Below are positions 45,114 to 55,370 of a stretch of DNA of 64,000 bases, one piece after another. A program made the position numbers and the translations under genes. Origin of the DNA: Tritonibacter aquimaris (GTDB lineage Bacteria > Pseudomonadota > Alphaproteobacteria > Rhodobacterales > Rhodobacteraceae); the NCBI RefSeq assembly GCF_009617595.1, contig NZ_WIXK01000006.1, positions 62,001-126,000 on the forward strand, read 5' to 3'. Position 1 is the first letter of the stretch. Every line of letters begins with the position of its first letter. The notes below the pieces were generated by a model. The model searched no databases. It was not told the origin of the DNA and saw only the letters and a program-made list of their open reading frames with translations.

Positions 45114-45596
45114 ATGGCTAAGAAGAAGCAAACCACCGACCCAAATTACAAGATCGTTGCGGAAAACCGCCGCGCGCGGTTTGATTATGCGATCGACAGC
45201 GATCTGGAATGCGGCATTGTGCTGGAAGGTTCAGAAGTCAAAGCCATGCGTGGCAATGGGGTGAATATCGCTGATTCCTATGCTGCCGTCGAAGACGGGG
45301 AGCTGTGGCTGGTGAACTCGTATGTGCCGCCCTATGAGCAGGCCAAAGTGTTCAAACACATTGAACGCCGCCGTCGCAAATTGCTGGTGTCACGGTCTCA
45401 GCTGTCGGAGCTTTGGAATGCCACCCAGCGTAAGGGCATGACGCTGGTGCCTTTGGTGCTCTATTTCAACCACAAGGGCCGCGCCAAAATCAAAATCGGC
45501 ATCGCCAAAGGTAAAAAACTGCATGACAAGCGTGCAACCGAAGCCAAGCGCGATTGGTCACGGCAAAAGCAGCGCCTGTTGAAAGATCACAGCTGA
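45114..45596 (+). CDS. smpB: SsrA-binding protein SmpB
   Basis: A 160-residue trans-translation factor with [30 protein letters not shown], and the basic C-terminal tail containing [19 protein letters not shown]. It brings tmRNA to stalled ribosomes. The ribosome binding site is weak. The tmRNA gene is not seen in this window. Confidence 0.96.
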   Translation: MAKKKQTTDPNYKIVAENRRARFDYAIDSDLECGIVLEGSEVKAMRGNGVNIADSYAAVEDGELWLVNSYVPPYEQAKVFKHIERRRRKLLVSRSQLSELWNATQRKGMTLVPLVLYFNHKGRAKIKIGIAKGKKLHDKRATEAKRDWSRQKQRLLKDHS

Positions 45597-45702
45597 CGCT
45601 GCGGGTGAAATCAATTTTGTTGGATTGCGGCCTTGTGCCTCTCTTGCACCCGGATGAGGGCGGTAGTACGCCTTCATGCAGGTTTTGACCCGGGAGGCAT
45701 GT

Positions 45703-46569
45703 ATGAAGGACGATCCAAAGACACTTGTTTCGACCGAATGGTTGGCAGCGCACCTGAAAGACCCTGATCTGCGCATCCTGGATGCGTCTATGCCACCGGT
45801 TGGCTGCGGCCCGGAAGCCAAGGGCAGCACCAAGGCTGCGTATGACAACGCGCATATTCCGGGAGCACGGTTTTTCGACATCGACGAAATTTCCGATCAT
45901 CGCTCAGAGCTGCCGCATATGGCGCCGCCTGTGGAAAAATTCATGTCACGTCTGCGCGCCATGGGGGTGGGAGATGGCCACCAGGTGGTGGTCTATGACA
46001 GCGCTGGGCTGTTTTCGGCGGCGCGTGTGTGGTGGCTGCTCCGTTTAATGGGGCAGAACAACGTGGCAGTATTGGATGGTGGTCTGCCAAAATGGCAGGC
46101 TGAAGGCTTGCCGCTTGAAGATCTGCCACCGGTTATCCGCGATCGCCACATGACCGTGCGGGTACAGAACCATCTGGTGCGTGATGCGACGCAGGTTTCA
46201 TCGGCGTCAAAGCTGCGCGACCATGAAATCATTGATGCGCGCGCCGCAGAGCGTTTCCGCGGCGACCAGCCAGAACCACGCGAAGGGTTGCGTGCAGGCC
46301 ATATTCCGCGCTCGCGCAATGTGCCGTTCAAATCCCTGCTGACCGCAGCGGGTACGATGAAAGATCCAGATCAGCTTCGCACTATCTTTGAAGAGGCCGG
46401 TGTTGATCTGTCCAAACCAGCCATTACCACCTGTGGATCAGGGGTAACAGCCGCTATCCTGTGCCTCGCCTTGGAGCGCATGGGGAAAACCGATTATTCG
46501 CTTTATGACGGCTCTTGGGCGGAATGGGGTGCCTTTCCAACCTTGCCGATCGCGACTGGAGAAGAGTGA
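45703..46569 (+). CDS. sseA: 3-mercaptopyruvate sulfurtransferase
   Basis: A 288-residue two-domain rhodanese. The active-site loop reads CGSGVT (C244), the mercaptopyruvate sulfurtransferase form of the rhodanese CxxGxxR/T motif. The inactive first domain holds FFDIDEISD and VVVYDSAGLFSAARVWW. I chose the ATG at 45703, which has GGGAGG 5 nt upstream, over an ATG at 45676. The stop overlaps the next start by one base (TGATG). Confidence 0.93.
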   Translation: MKDDPKTLVSTEWLAAHLKDPDLRILDASMPPVGCGPEAKGSTKAAYDNAHIPGARFFDIDEISDHRSELPHMAPPVEKFMSRLRAMGVGDGHQVVVYDSAGLFSAARVWWLLRLMGQNNVAVLDGGLPKWQAEGLPLEDLPPVIRDRHMTVRVQNHLVRDATQVSSASKLRDHEIIDARAAERFRGDQPEPREGLRAGHIPRSRNVPFKSLLTAAGTMKDPDQLRTIFEEAGVDLSKPAITTCGSGVTAAILCLALERMGKTDYSLYDGSWAEWGAFPTLPIATGEE

Positions 46570-47753
46570 TGTTTGAAAACCTAAAAGCACAGCCAGCTGA
46601 TAAAATCCTGGCGCTGATGCAGCAGTTCCGTGAGGATCCGCGCGACAGCAAGATCGATCTTGGTGTGGGCGTGTATAAAAACGCGGAAGGCGTTACCCCG
46701 GTTATGCGTGCGGTGAAAGCAGCAGAGCACAAGATCTGGGAAACGCAGGAAAGCAAATCCTACGTGGGTCTCGCGGGTGATCCGGCCTATGCGGATGGCA
46801 TGATCAGCCTGATCCTTGGGGATGCGGTTGCACGCGGCAATATCGCTGCCGCAGCCACTCCGGGTGGTACGGGTGCGGTACGTCAGGCGTTTGAGCTGAT
46901 CCGCAACGCCAATCCAAACGCGCGGGTTTTTGTGTCAGATCCCACCTGGCCGAACCACATTTCGATCCTGAAGTATCTGAACATCGAAACCGTCAGCTAT
47001 CGCTATTTTGACCGCGAAACCCGTGGTGTGAACTTTGACGGCATGATCGAGGATCTCAAAGGCGCAAACCCTGGTGATGTGGTGTTGCTGCACGGCTGCT
47101 GCCACAATCCAACCGGTGCCAATCTCAACCTGACCCAATGGCAGGCGGTTGTGGATGTGCTGAACGAAAAAGGCCTCATCCCGATGGTCGACATCGCCTA
47201 TCAGGGCTTTGGCGATGGTCTGGAAGAAGATGCGCAGGGTGTACGTCTGGTGGCGTCTTCTGTGCCGGAATGTCTGATTGCGGCGAGCTGCTCCAAGAAC
47301 TTTGGCATCTACCGTGAACGTACCGGCCTTCTGATGGCTGTGGCGCAGGATGCGGATGGTCAGGCGCTGAACCAGAGCACTCTGTCCTTCCTGAACCGTC
47401 AGAACTATTCCTTCCCGCCGGATCACGGCGCGCGCATTGTCAGCACCATCTTGAACGATGATGCGCTGCGCACCGATTGGGCGGCTGAGCTGGAAGATGT
47501 GCGCCTTGGCATGTTGGCCCTGCGTCAGCAGCTGGCGGATGAGCTGCAGAACCTTACCGGCTCTGATCGCTTTGGCTTCCTTGCGCAGCACCGTGGCATG
47601 TTCTCGCTTTTGGGCACCAGCGCGGATCTGGTTGAAAAGATGCGCGTCGACAATGGGATCTATATGGTGGGCGACAGCCGCATGAACATTGCGGGTCTGA
47701 ACACACAGACCGTGCCGGTACTGGCCAAAGCCATCGTGGATGCAGGCGTTTAA
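46569..47753 (+). CDS. Aromatic/aspartate aminotransferase (class I)
   Basis: A 394-residue PLP enzyme of the AspC/TyrB group. The PLP lysine is K243 in SCSKNFGIYRERTG, with LHGCCHNPTGANL and DPTWPNHISI also present. It transfers amino groups between aspartate or aromatic amino acids and 2-oxoglutarate. It overlaps the sulfurtransferase gene by one base, so the two are cotranscribed. This fits a shared role in cysteine transamination to mercaptopyruvate, although that activity is inferred. Confidence 0.93.
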   Translation: MFENLKAQPADKILALMQQFREDPRDSKIDLGVGVYKNAEGVTPVMRAVKAAEHKIWETQESKSYVGLAGDPAYADGMISLILGDAVARGNIAAAATPGGTGAVRQAFELIRNANPNARVFVSDPTWPNHISILKYLNIETVSYRYFDRETRGVNFDGMIEDLKGANPGDVVLLHGCCHNPTGANLNLTQWQAVVDVLNEKGLIPMVDIAYQGFGDGLEEDAQGVRLVASSVPECLIAASCSKNFGIYRERTGLLMAVAQDADGQALNQSTLSFLNRQNYSFPPDHGARIVSTILNDDALRTDWAAELEDVRLGMLALRQQLADELQNLTGSDRFGFLAQHRGMFSLLGTSADLVEKMRVDNGIYMVGDSRMNIAGLNTQTVPVLAKAIVDAGV

Positions 47754-47775
47754 CGTCTCTGTTTCCTGAGTAAAG

Positions 47776-47810
47776 AAAACCCCGCCACAGTCAGTGTGGC
47801 GGGGTTTTTT
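47776..47810 (+). terminator. Rho-independent terminator after the aminotransferase gene
   Basis: Arms CCCCGCCACA / TGTGGCGGGG with a 5-nt loop are followed by TTTTTT and preceded by AAAA, so it can work in both directions for the convergent amtB. Confidence 0.92.
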
Positions 47811-47863
47811 GTTTTGAAGACCAGACCCTTGTGATGGGTCTGGTTCATTTGACGGGCGTGTTG

Positions 47864-49186
47864 TTAGCTCGCTTGGAATTCCGGGTAGGCTTCCATGCCC
47901 AGCTCCGCCATGTCGAGGCCGTGTACTTCGTCTTCTTCGTCAACGCGGATGCCGATGAAGGATCTCAGCACAAGGAAACCGATCAGGCTGACAACGAATA
48001 CAAAGATGCCGATGGCCGCAAAGCCGATGAACTGGGTAACAACATTGGCGTCGCTGTTGGTCCAGGCAACGATGATGGTGCCCCAGAAACCAGCAATCAG
48101 GTGAACCGGGATCGCGCCGACAACGTCGTCAATTTTCAGCTTATCGAGGAAAGGAACCGCAAAGACCACGATACCACCACCCACAGAACCGATGATCAGC
48201 GACTGGAACAGGGAAGGGGCAAGCGGTTCAGCGGTGATCGACACCAGACCTGCCAGCGCGCCGTTCAGGATCATGGTAAGATCCGGCTTTTTGTACATTA
48301 CCTGGGTCAGCACCAATGCGGCGACTGCGCCAGCTGCGGCTGCCATATTTGTGTTGGCAAAGATGCGGCTGATGTCGGCCATGTCACCAATGGTGCCCAT
48401 TGCCAGCTGCGAACCGCCGTTAAAGCCAAACCAGCCAAGCCACAGGATGAATGTACCCAGTGTCGCCAGTGCAAGGTTGGAACCCGGCATCGGGATGGTT
48501 TTGCCGTCTTTGTATTTGCCGATACGTGGGCCCAGAACAATGGCACCTGCCAGCGCTGCAAAGCCACCCGCCGCGTGCACCAGAGTGGAGCCAGCAAAGT
48601 CAGAGAAGCCCATCTCAGACAACCAGCCGCCGCCCCACTGCCAGGAGGCTTCGATCGGGTAGATGATACCGGTCAGAACAACCACAAAGATCAGGAACGG
48701 CCACAGTTTGACGCGCTCAGCCAGAGTACCGGATACAATAGATGCGGTGGTTGCACAGAACATCAGCTGAAAGAAGAAGTCAGAGCCAACCGAGGCATAA
48801 TCCAGCGCAGTTGCAGTACCTTCAAGCCCAACCGGTTCAAGCGAGGTCGGGCTAAACGCGCCCAGGAAACCCGGAATGGTCCAGGCGTCGCCCGGATACA
48901 TCAGGTTAAAGCCAACCAGCCAGTACATGATCGCAGCCAGCGAAAACAGCGCGATGTTTTTGGTCAGCTGCATGGTTACGTTTTTGGAGCGCACCAGACC
49001 TGCTTCGAGCATGGCAAAGCCTGCGGCCATCCAGAACACCAGGAAACCACCAACGAGAAACAGCAGCGAGGTGAGGATATATTGTGTGTGGGGGGCAGTC
49101 AGACCAGCTTCGGCCTCCTGCGCAGTTGCCAGCGCAGGCATCGCCACAAGGGCGGCTGCTGCCAGCGGGAGAGTGAGTTTTTTCAT
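47864..49186 (-). CDS. amtB: Ammonium transporter
   Basis: A 440-residue Amt protein with signal peptide (MKKLTLPLAAAALVAMPALATA) and eleven likely membrane segments. Family marks are FFLQLMFCATTASIVSG-like (here FFFQLMFCATTASI), the GFSDFAGSTLVHAAGG pore segment and a cytoplasmic tail. I chose the ATG at 49186 because AAGG lies 8 nt upstream, whereas an ATG two codons earlier is too close to it. It follows glnK, whose product plugs the pore when nitrogen is plentiful. Confidence 0.95.
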   Translation of the reverse strand: MKKLTLPLAAAALVAMPALATAQEAEAGLTAPHTQYILTSLLFLVGGFLVFWMAAGFAMLEAGLVRSKNVTMQLTKNIALFSLAAIMYWLVGFNLMYPGDAWTIPGFLGAFSPTSLEPVGLEGTATALDYASVGSDFFFQLMFCATTASIVSGTLAERVKLWPFLIFVVVLTGIIYPIEASWQWGGGWLSEMGFSDFAGSTLVHAAGGFAALAGAIVLGPRIGKYKDGKTIPMPGSNLALATLGTFILWLGWFGFNGGSQLAMGTIGDMADISRIFANTNMAAAAGAVAALVLTQVMYKKPDLTMILNGALAGLVSITAEPLAPSLFQSLIIGSVGGGIVVFAVPFLDKLKIDDVVGAIPVHLIAGFWGTIIVAWTNSDANVVTQFIGFAAIGIFVFVVSLIGFLVLRSFIGIRVDEEDEVHGLDMAELGMEAYPEFQAS

Positions 49187-49211
49187 GTTCATTTCCTTCC
49201 CTAGGTGCGCC

Positions 49212-49550
49212 TTAAAGCGCGTCGTGGTTGGTTTCACCGGTGCGCACCCGCACCGCATGTGCCACATCCAGCACGAAGATCTTGCCGTCGCCGATTTTGC
49301 CGGTGCGTGCGGTCTGGGTGATGGTGTCCACCACCTGATCCGCCAGATTTTCGGGGACCACGATTTCCAGTTTGATTTTGGGCACGAAGTTCACTTCGTA
49401 TTCCGCACCGCGGTAGATTTCGGTGTGGCCGGCCTGTGCGCCAAAGCCTTTGATTTCTGTTACCATCAGTCCTGAAACGCCGATCTGGGTCAGCGCTTCG
49501 CGGACCTCCTCCAGCTTGAAGGGTTTGATGGCTGCTATGATCATTTTCAT
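49212..49550 (-). CDS. glnK: Nitrogen regulatory protein P-II (GlnK)
   Basis: A 112-residue P-II protein. The uridylylation site is Y51 in YRGAEYEVNF, and GDGKIFVLDVAHAVRVRTGE is the typical C-terminal part. It senses 2-oxoglutarate and ATP/ADP and blocks AmtB. It lies 25 bp before amtB. I did not find a convincing sigma-54 or NtrC site upstream. Confidence 0.97.
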   Translation of the reverse strand: MKMIIAAIKPFKLEEVREALTQIGVSGLMVTEIKGFGAQAGHTEIYRGAEYEVNFVPKIKLEIVVPENLADQVVDTITQTARTGKIGDGKIFVLDVAHAVRVRTGETNHDAL

Positions 49551-49804
49551 CTCAACACCCTCTTTCGGGCATTGCGCCCATTGGTTTGCATTTGCAGAAA
49601 ACCTTGAGGGGCGAGTCGATGAAATGAAGCGCCCTATTTTTTAGGCGGATTGGAAGCTGTGCGCTGAAAAATGAAGCTCAAAAACCTTGCATTGCTCAAA
49701 AACACAGCGCTTGGAGAAGGGAAAAACCCTGCAATACGCCCCTCAACAAAATGGACAGAGCTTGGTAAAGTTGCCAAAACGGGCAAACCGGGCAGGATAT
49801 AGGC

Positions 49805-51991
49805 ATGGTACGAAAAACCGGGCGTAAGCCTTTGGTCGCTGATCGGCGATATAGCGGTGCAGCGCCTAAAAAGCCTGCACCAAAGCGCGCAAAGAAACCC
49901 AGTCGCACGTCTGGGCGTCGTGGTTTGTTGCGCAGTCTCTTTGGATCAAAACGGACAAAGAAAAGCCGCGCGCCACGTCGCCGCGGACCTTTGGGCTGGC
50001 TTGCGTGGGTGGTTGGACGGATCTTTGGCCTGATCTGGGGACTGTGTTGGAAGCTTGGTCTTGCAGCGGCGGTTCTGTTGGGGGTGGCTGTTGCCAATGT
50101 CTATCTCACCCTGCCTGATTTTCGTGCATTGGTGGATGGGCGCGCGCAGGGATCTGTGACGCTGCTGGATCGCAACAATGAGGTCTTTGCCTGGCGTGGC
50201 GATCAATTTGGCGGTGTTGTCACCACCCAGACCGTGTCGCCGCACCTGAAACATGCTTTTGTTGCCACCGAGGATAAGCGGTTTTATCGCCATTTTGGTC
50301 TTAGCCCGCGTGGTGTCGCCTCTGCTGTGCGCATCAATATGCGCGAAGGACGTGGGCCTTTGTCGGGTCACGGTGGCTCTACCATCACCCAGCAGACTGC
50401 AAAACTGTTGTGTCTTGGCGTGGAATATGACCCCAAAGATTGGAAAAGCGAAGCCGCCTATGAAGCGGATTGCCGCCGCGGCTCATTGGGGCGCAAAGCC
50501 AAAGAGGCGATCTTTGCCCTGGCGATGGAAGTCAAATACAGCAAGGATGAAATCCTCTCGATCTATATGAACCGCGCCTATCTTGGTGGCGGCGCATATG
50601 GCGCAGAGGCCGCAGCGCAGCGTTATTTCGGCAAATCGGCGAGCCAGGTGAACCCGGCTGAAAGCGCGATGCTTGCCGGTCTTTTGACTGCGCCGACAAC
50701 CCTTGCGCCGACAAATAATCTGAAACGGTCGCAAAATCGCGCCGCAACCGTGCTGCGCCTGATGCAGGAGCAGGGCTATTTGACCGCAGCGCAGGCGCGT
50801 GATGGTCAGGATAACCCGGCGGTGCTGTCCAAAGCGGCACAGGCGCGGGCTGGGGGCTATTTTGCCGATTGGGTGATGGAGACCACGCCGGATTTCCTTG
50901 GCTATGACACAACAGAGGATGTGGTGATCAAGACCACATTGGATCAGCGCCTGCAAAAAGCCGCCGAAGACGCGCTGACCCATATTTTTGAAACCAAAGT
51001 CCGCGCTGGCTCCAAAGCGCAGGCCGCCATTGTGGTCATGGGCGCGGATGGCGCAGTGCGCGCAATGGTGGGGGGACGTCAATCGCGGGTGTCGGGTGTG
51101 TTTAATCGTGCAACCCAGGCCAAGCGACAGACTGGTTCGGCGTTCAAACCCTTTGTATATGCCACGGCGCTGGAGCTGGGGTATTCACCCTTTGATGTGG
51201 TGCTTGATGCAGAATATTGCCTGAATATTCCGGGCTCGGGCCAATGGTGTCCGAAAAACTATACGCATCGTTTCTACGGCGAAGTGACGCTGACGCAGGC
51301 GTTGAAAGACTCGCTTAATATTCCGGCGGTGAAAGTGTCAGAATCCGTTGGCCGTGATCTGGTGCGCCGGGTTGCGGATGATTTTGGCATCCATAGCAAT
51401 CTGGCCGACGGGCCTGCGCTTGCGCTTGGCGCCTCTGAAAGCAGCCTGCTTGAGATGACCGGCGCCTATGCGGGGATCTTGAACGGCGGTTCTTCTGTGG
51501 CGCCCTATGGGCTGGTGTCATTGCAATTGGCGCAAGACACGGATCCCCTGATCGAAAACGAAAGCGGAATTGGTGAGCGGGTGATCCGAACCTCAGCGGC
51601 GCAGCAGCTGACCTGGATGATGGAGAAGGTGATCGCCAATGGCACCGGCACCCGCGCGCAATTGCCGGGCTGGCAGGCGGCTGGGAAATCCGGCACCACT
51701 CAGGCGGCGCGGGATGCGTGGTTCATCGGCTTTACTGCTGATTATGTAGCTGGCGTTTGGATGGGCTATGACGACAACACGCCATTGACCGGGGTGACCG
51801 GTGGCGGGCTCCCGGCGGAAATCTGGCGCGAAACCATGCTGCGGGTGCACGAAGGTCTGCCGCCCAAACCGCTGCCGATGCAGGAGCCTGCACCAATTGT
51901 TGTGCCCCAGGCCCGACAGCCGCAGCCACAACAGGGGCAGGGGCTTGGCTCTGCGATTGATGGCGTGCTGCGTGGGATCTTTGGCAACTAA
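49805..51991 (+). CDS. Class A penicillin-binding protein (PBP1A-type)
   Basis: A 728-residue bifunctional peptidoglycan synthase. A very basic cytoplasmic tail (about 1-60) precedes a membrane anchor near 63-100. The GT51 domain has E156 in ATEDKRFYRHFG and GGSTITQQ. The transpeptidase has S445-K448 (GSAFK), S503-N505 (SLN) and K628 (KSGTT). The C-terminal 40 residues are Pro/Gln-rich. It polymerises and cross-links cell-wall glycan. AGGA lies 7 nt before the ATG. Confidence 0.95.
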   Translation: MVRKTGRKPLVADRRYSGAAPKKPAPKRAKKPSRTSGRRGLLRSLFGSKRTKKSRAPRRRGPLGWLAWVVGRIFGLIWGLCWKLGLAAAVLLGVAVANVYLTLPDFRALVDGRAQGSVTLLDRNNEVFAWRGDQFGGVVTTQTVSPHLKHAFVATEDKRFYRHFGLSPRGVASAVRINMREGRGPLSGHGGSTITQQTAKLLCLGVEYDPKDWKSEAAYEADCRRGSLGRKAKEAIFALAMEVKYSKDEILSIYMNRAYLGGGAYGAEAAAQRYFGKSASQVNPAESAMLAGLLTAPTTLAPTNNLKRSQNRAATVLRLMQEQGYLTAAQARDGQDNPAVLSKAAQARAGGYFADWVMETTPDFLGYDTTEDVVIKTTLDQRLQKAAEDALTHIFETKVRAGSKAQAAIVVMGADGAVRAMVGGRQSRVSGVFNRATQAKRQTGSAFKPFVYATALELGYSPFDVVLDAEYCLNIPGSGQWCPKNYTHRFYGEVTLTQALKDSLNIPAVKVSESVGRDLVRRVADDFGIHSNLADGPALALGASESSLLEMTGAYAGILNGGSSVAPYGLVSLQLAQDTDPLIENESGIGERVIRTSAAQQLTWMMEKVIANGTGTRAQLPGWQAAGKSGTTQAARDAWFIGFTADYVAGVWMGYDDNTPLTGVTGGGLPAEIWRETMLRVHEGLPPKPLPMQEPAPIVVPQARQPQPQQGQGLGSAIDGVLRGIFGN

Positions 51992-52006
51992 ACGGCCATA
52001 CCTACA

Positions 52007-52038
52007 AAAAAGCCCCGCCGTTTTCAGCGGGGCTTTTT
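52007..52038. terminator. Bidirectional terminator between PBP and mlaC
   Basis: AAAAAGCCCCGC and GCGGGGCTTTTT arms with an 8-nt loop lie between convergent genes, with T-tracts on both strands. Confidence 0.92.
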
Positions 52039-52057
52039 AAATTCCGGTGTCGCGGGC

Positions 52058-52645
52058 TTAGCCGAGGGTTTTCAGCTCGGCGATTGCCTTGTTGATATCA
52101 CCTTTGTTGCGGTCGATGATCGCGCCCACTTCGGTGCGTTCGGTCAAAAGCAGGTTCACACCTTCAATATACATGTTGAAGAAGCGCTCCTTGCCGCCGC
52201 GATCAGACACCTGGAAGGTTACTTTGAACGGGGACTGGCCTTTCAGGTAGGCAACGGTGTCGACCTCATACCATTTCTTCACCTTGCGCACGCCGGTCAC
52301 CTCAAGGCGACCACCGATAAATTCGCGGAAGCGGCGACCGTATTTGCGTGAAATGTAGCCTTGGAACGCGTTGGAGAAGGCTTTCTTTTGCGCACCAGTT
52401 GCGCGACGCCCTTCAACACCCATCGCGTAAGCCGCGATATAAGAGGTGTCGCTGTATTTTGAGAAGATCCGCTCAAACTCGCGGAACATTGCCTTTTCGC
52501 CCTTACCAGAAGCGATGGCTTTGTTGATGTCACCGACCAGCGCGTCGATCAGCTTGCTGGCGCTTTGATTGTCCAGTGCCCAGCCAGCTGCTGGGGCAAG
52601 GCTTAGTGACGCGCCAAGGGCGAACAAGAAATTTCTACGATGCAT
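52058..52645 (-). CDS. mlaC: Phospholipid-binding protein MlaC
   Basis: A 195-residue periplasmic protein of the MlaC/Ttg2D family, with an N-terminal signal containing HRRNFLFALGASLSLAPAAG (an RR pair, possibly Tat-compatible) and the conserved YSDTSYIAAYAMG and VDTVAYLKGQSPFKVTFQV regions. It ferries phospholipids between the MlaA complex and the inner-membrane MlaFEDB. The ATG at 52645 is 2 nt after the mlaA stop, so the pair is coupled. The mlaFED genes are not in this window. Confidence 0.9.
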   Translation of the reverse strand: MHRRNFLFALGASLSLAPAAGWALDNQSASKLIDALVGDINKAIASGKGEKAMFREFERIFSKYSDTSYIAAYAMGVEGRRATGAQKKAFSNAFQGYISRKYGRRFREFIGGRLEVTGVRKVKKWYEVDTVAYLKGQSPFKVTFQVSDRGGKERFFNMYIEGVNLLLTERTEVGAIIDRNKGDINKAIAELKTLG

Positions 52646-52647
52646 AA

Positions 52648-53409
52648 TCAAAATCCTTCCGTGTCCAGTTCAAACGGATCGATTTCCGAGCTTTCTGTGG
52701 TTTGACCCAGTTTGAACCGGCGGTTTTGCAGGTAAATCAAACGGGCCTGCGCATAGCTGTCGGCGCTCTCATAGAGAATCGAGTCGACCGTATCCGAATA
52801 AGTGCCACGATCTCCAAGGCGACGCACGATTTCTGCGTAGGCCTCGATGTTTTCGGCGGGATTGTTCTTGGCGTAGCCAATCGGGTTGGTGAAGAAATCA
52901 ACCACAAGCCCGGATGCGTCACGTGCGTTAGACGGGCCAAAGAACGGCAGTTCTACGTAACGGCCTTCGCCGACGCCCCATACATGCAGGGTTTCGCCAA
53001 AATCAGTGTCAACGCGTGCAACACCAAAGTCACTGGCCGGATCACCAAGCCCGCCAATGCCGAGAACGGTATTGATCAAAAAGCGCGACACCGCGGTGCC
53101 TGCCTGTTTGAAGTCACCCTGCAGCACAGAGTTGACCGCCTGGCCCGGCATCGACAGGTTTTCGGCAAACAGGCCAAAGCTTGTCACCATGTCGGGGGGG
53201 ACAACCGCGACATAACCTTTGGAAGCAGGTCGGAAAGCAAACCGGTCAACGCCGCGGTTGAATTCATGGACCGCGCGGTTGCGCGCTTCATTTGGGTCCG
53301 CAATGCTGCCGTTTGCAAGCTGGTCAGAGGAAGGCTTTGCACATGCTGAAAGCAAAGTGACCGCCACCAATGCCAAAGCTGGGATAATCGCGCGCGTGTT
53401 CATATTCAT
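52648..53409 (-). CDS. mlaA: Outer-membrane lipoprotein MlaA (VacJ)
   Basis: A 253-residue lipoprotein with lipobox LLSAC (C23). The MlaA core includes EFNRGVDRFAFRP, FLINTVLGIGGLGDPA and WGVGEGRYVELPFFGPSNARD. It removes misplaced phospholipids from the outer leaflet of the outer membrane. It is followed directly by mlaC, which is the common alphaproteobacterial arrangement. Confidence 0.95.
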   Translation of the reverse strand: MNMNTRAIIPALALVAVTLLSACAKPSSDQLANGSIADPNEARNRAVHEFNRGVDRFAFRPASKGYVAVVPPDMVTSFGLFAENLSMPGQAVNSVLQGDFKQAGTAVSRFLINTVLGIGGLGDPASDFGVARVDTDFGETLHVWGVGEGRYVELPFFGPSNARDASGLVVDFFTNPIGYAKNNPAENIEAYAEIVRRLGDRGTYSDTVDSILYESADSYAQARLIYLQNRRFKLGQTTESSEIDPFELDTEGF

Positions 53410-53612
53410 GTTACCGGTTTCTCACTTTTGCCCGGAAGATACCGGACGCATGTAATCCATTTGCTTCACATACAGTTATTTTCCTGGTCTCCCAGGCCTC
53501 AATGAGGCTGTTTATCATTTTGTGACGGAATTGGAACAGAACAAAAGTAATCCTGTACCCAGCAGCGCTCAGGGCGCATATATGGTCGAAAATAGGTTTC
53601 AGCAGTCCGAAC

Positions 53613-55370
53613 ATGAAAAAAAATACTATTCAAGACGGAAATAACGAGCTGCGCGCGGCGCGGCGTCAAAGCCGACAATTGTATTGGTTCGTCGGGATCT
53701 TCAGTTTTTTTGTGAATTTGCTTATGCTTACCGGGCCGCTCTATATGATGCAGGTCTATGATCGGGTTCTTGGTAGCCGGTCTGAAGCAACGCTTCTGGC
53801 GCTCTCAATCCTTGTGGTTTTCCTATATGGGATGATGGGGCTGCTTGATTATGCTCGGGGTCGGGTGCTTGCACGGATCGGTGCGCGCTTCCAATCCACG
53901 CTCGATAAGCGTGTTTTTGATGCAATGGTGCGGAAATCCGCCGTTGATAACGATCCGGTGGCACAAACCGGCCTACAGGATCTTGAAGCAATTCAGCGCC
54001 TGATGTCGTCGCCCGTACTGGGGGCCGCGTTCGATTTGCCATGGACGCCGCTGTTTCTGGCAGGGATCGCGCTGTTCCACCCCTGGCTTGGCCTTTTGGC
54101 GCTTGCGGGTGGTGCGGTGCTTGTCTGTATTGCGATCCTCAATCAGGTTTTCTCCAAAAAGCCGCAGATGCAGGCCAATGGTTCAACCCACAAAGCCAGC
54201 CTCTTGTCCGAAGAAATTCGCAAAGAGGCTGAAATGATCCAGTCTATGGGGATGCGCGGCGCTGCCTTTAGCCGTTGGAAAGTGGCGCGTGACGGCGCAT
54301 TGGGCGACACCGTGGCAGCCAGCGATACCAGCGGCGGCTTTACGGTGCTGACCAAGACCCTGCGTCTGTTCCTGCAATCGGCGATGCTGGGTCTTGGGGC
54401 CTATCTTGTGCTGCAGGGCGATGTGACCGGTGGCGCAATGATCGCAGGCTCGATCCTGATGGGGCGCGCTTTGGCACCGATTGAGCTGGCACTGGGCCAA
54501 TGGGCTGTTGTGCAGCGCGCGGTAAAAGGCTGGAGCAACCTCGCAGAGCTTTTGGGCGGTGTACCAGAAGAGCGTGAGCGTACTGCGCTGCCCAAACCCA
54601 AAGCCAAGCTTGAGGTCAAAGGATTGGCCGTAGTTGCGCCGGGCGATAACAAACCGCAGCTGCGCAATGTGAGTTTCCGGGTTGAGCCGGGGCAGGCGAT
54701 TGGGGTGATCGGGCCATCGGGCTCAGGTAAATCCACCTTGGCACGTGCGCTGACCGGTGCATGGCGGCCTGCGGCCGGGTCTGTGCGCTTGGACGGGGCA
54801 TCACTGGATCAGTTTGATCCGGATGTTTTGGGCCAGCATATTGGCTATCTGCCGCAACGGGTGCAGTTGTTTGAAGGCACCGTTGGTCAAAACATCGCGC
54901 GCCTGTCGCAGAACCCGGATCCTGAGCAGGTTGTTGCCTCGGCCAAAAAAGCAGCGGCCCATGATATGATCCTGAAACTGCCGGGCGGCTATGATTCACC
55001 TGTTTCCCCGGGTGGGGGACGTTTGTCAGGCGGCCAGATGCAACGTGTTGGCCTTGCCCGTGCGCTGTATGGCGATCCGGCAATTGTGATTCTGGACGAG
55101 CCGAACTCAAACCTCGACAATGAGGGGTCTGTTGCGCTCAACCAGGCGATCAAACAGCTGAAATCCGAGGGACGTTCGGTGCTGATCATGGCGCATCGGC
55201 CTGCGGCTATTCAGGAATGTGATATGTTGCTGGTGATCGAAGGCGGCACCCAGGCCGCCTTTGGTCCTAAAGACAAAGTGCTGAGTGAGATGGTTGCCAA
55301 CCACAAAAACATCCAGGCCGCTGCCAAACAATCAGCCCAAGGCCCGGCAAAAACTGGGGGTGTCGCATGA
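53613..55370 (+). CDS. Type I secretion system permease/ATPase
   Basis: A 585-residue ABC exporter of the PrsD/AprD type. The membrane domain is at about 20-300. The nucleotide-binding domain follows, with Walker A (GPSGSGKST), the signature LSGGQMQRV and Walker B ([13 protein letters not shown]). It drives export of RTX-type proteins together with the HlyD-family protein encoded next. Its stop overlaps the next start (ATGA). No RTX substrate or outer-membrane TolC gene is adjacent. Confidence 0.92.
   Translation: MKKNTIQDGNNELRAARRQSRQLYWFVGIFSFFVNLLMLTGPLYMMQVYDRVLGSRSEATLLALSILVVFLYGMMGLLDYARGRVLARIGARFQSTLDKRVFDAMVRKSAVDNDPVAQTGLQDLEAIQRLMSSPVLGAAFDLPWTPLFLAGIALFHPWLGLLALAGGAVLVCIAILNQVFSKKPQMQANGSTHKASLLSEEIRKEAEMIQSMGMRGAAFSRWKVARDGALGDTVAASDTSGGFTVLTKTLRLFLQSAMLGLGAYLVLQGDVTGGAMIAGSILMGRALAPIELALGQWAVVQRAVKGWSNLAELLGGVPEERERTALPKPKAKLEVKGLAVVAPGDNKPQLRNVSFRVEPGQAIGVIGPSGSGKSTLARALTGAWRPAAGSVRLDGASLDQFDPDVLGQHIGYLPQRVQLFEGTVGQNIARLSQNPDPEQVVASAKKAAAHDMILKLPGGYDSPVSPGGGRLSGGQMQRVGLARALYGDPAIVILDEPNSNLDNEGSVALNQAIKQLKSEGRSVLIMAHRPAAIQECDMLLVIEGGTQAAFGPKDKVLSEMVANHKNIQAAAKQSAQGPAKTGGVA

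Noticed and set aside
47831-49204. 457-codon plus-strand frame opposite amtB
   Set aside because: It has no recognisable domain and mirrors the complete amtB gene.
49551-49700. Sigma-54/NtrC promoter before glnK
   Set aside because: I looked for TGGCAC-N5-TTGC and NtrC palindromes and found no convincing match.
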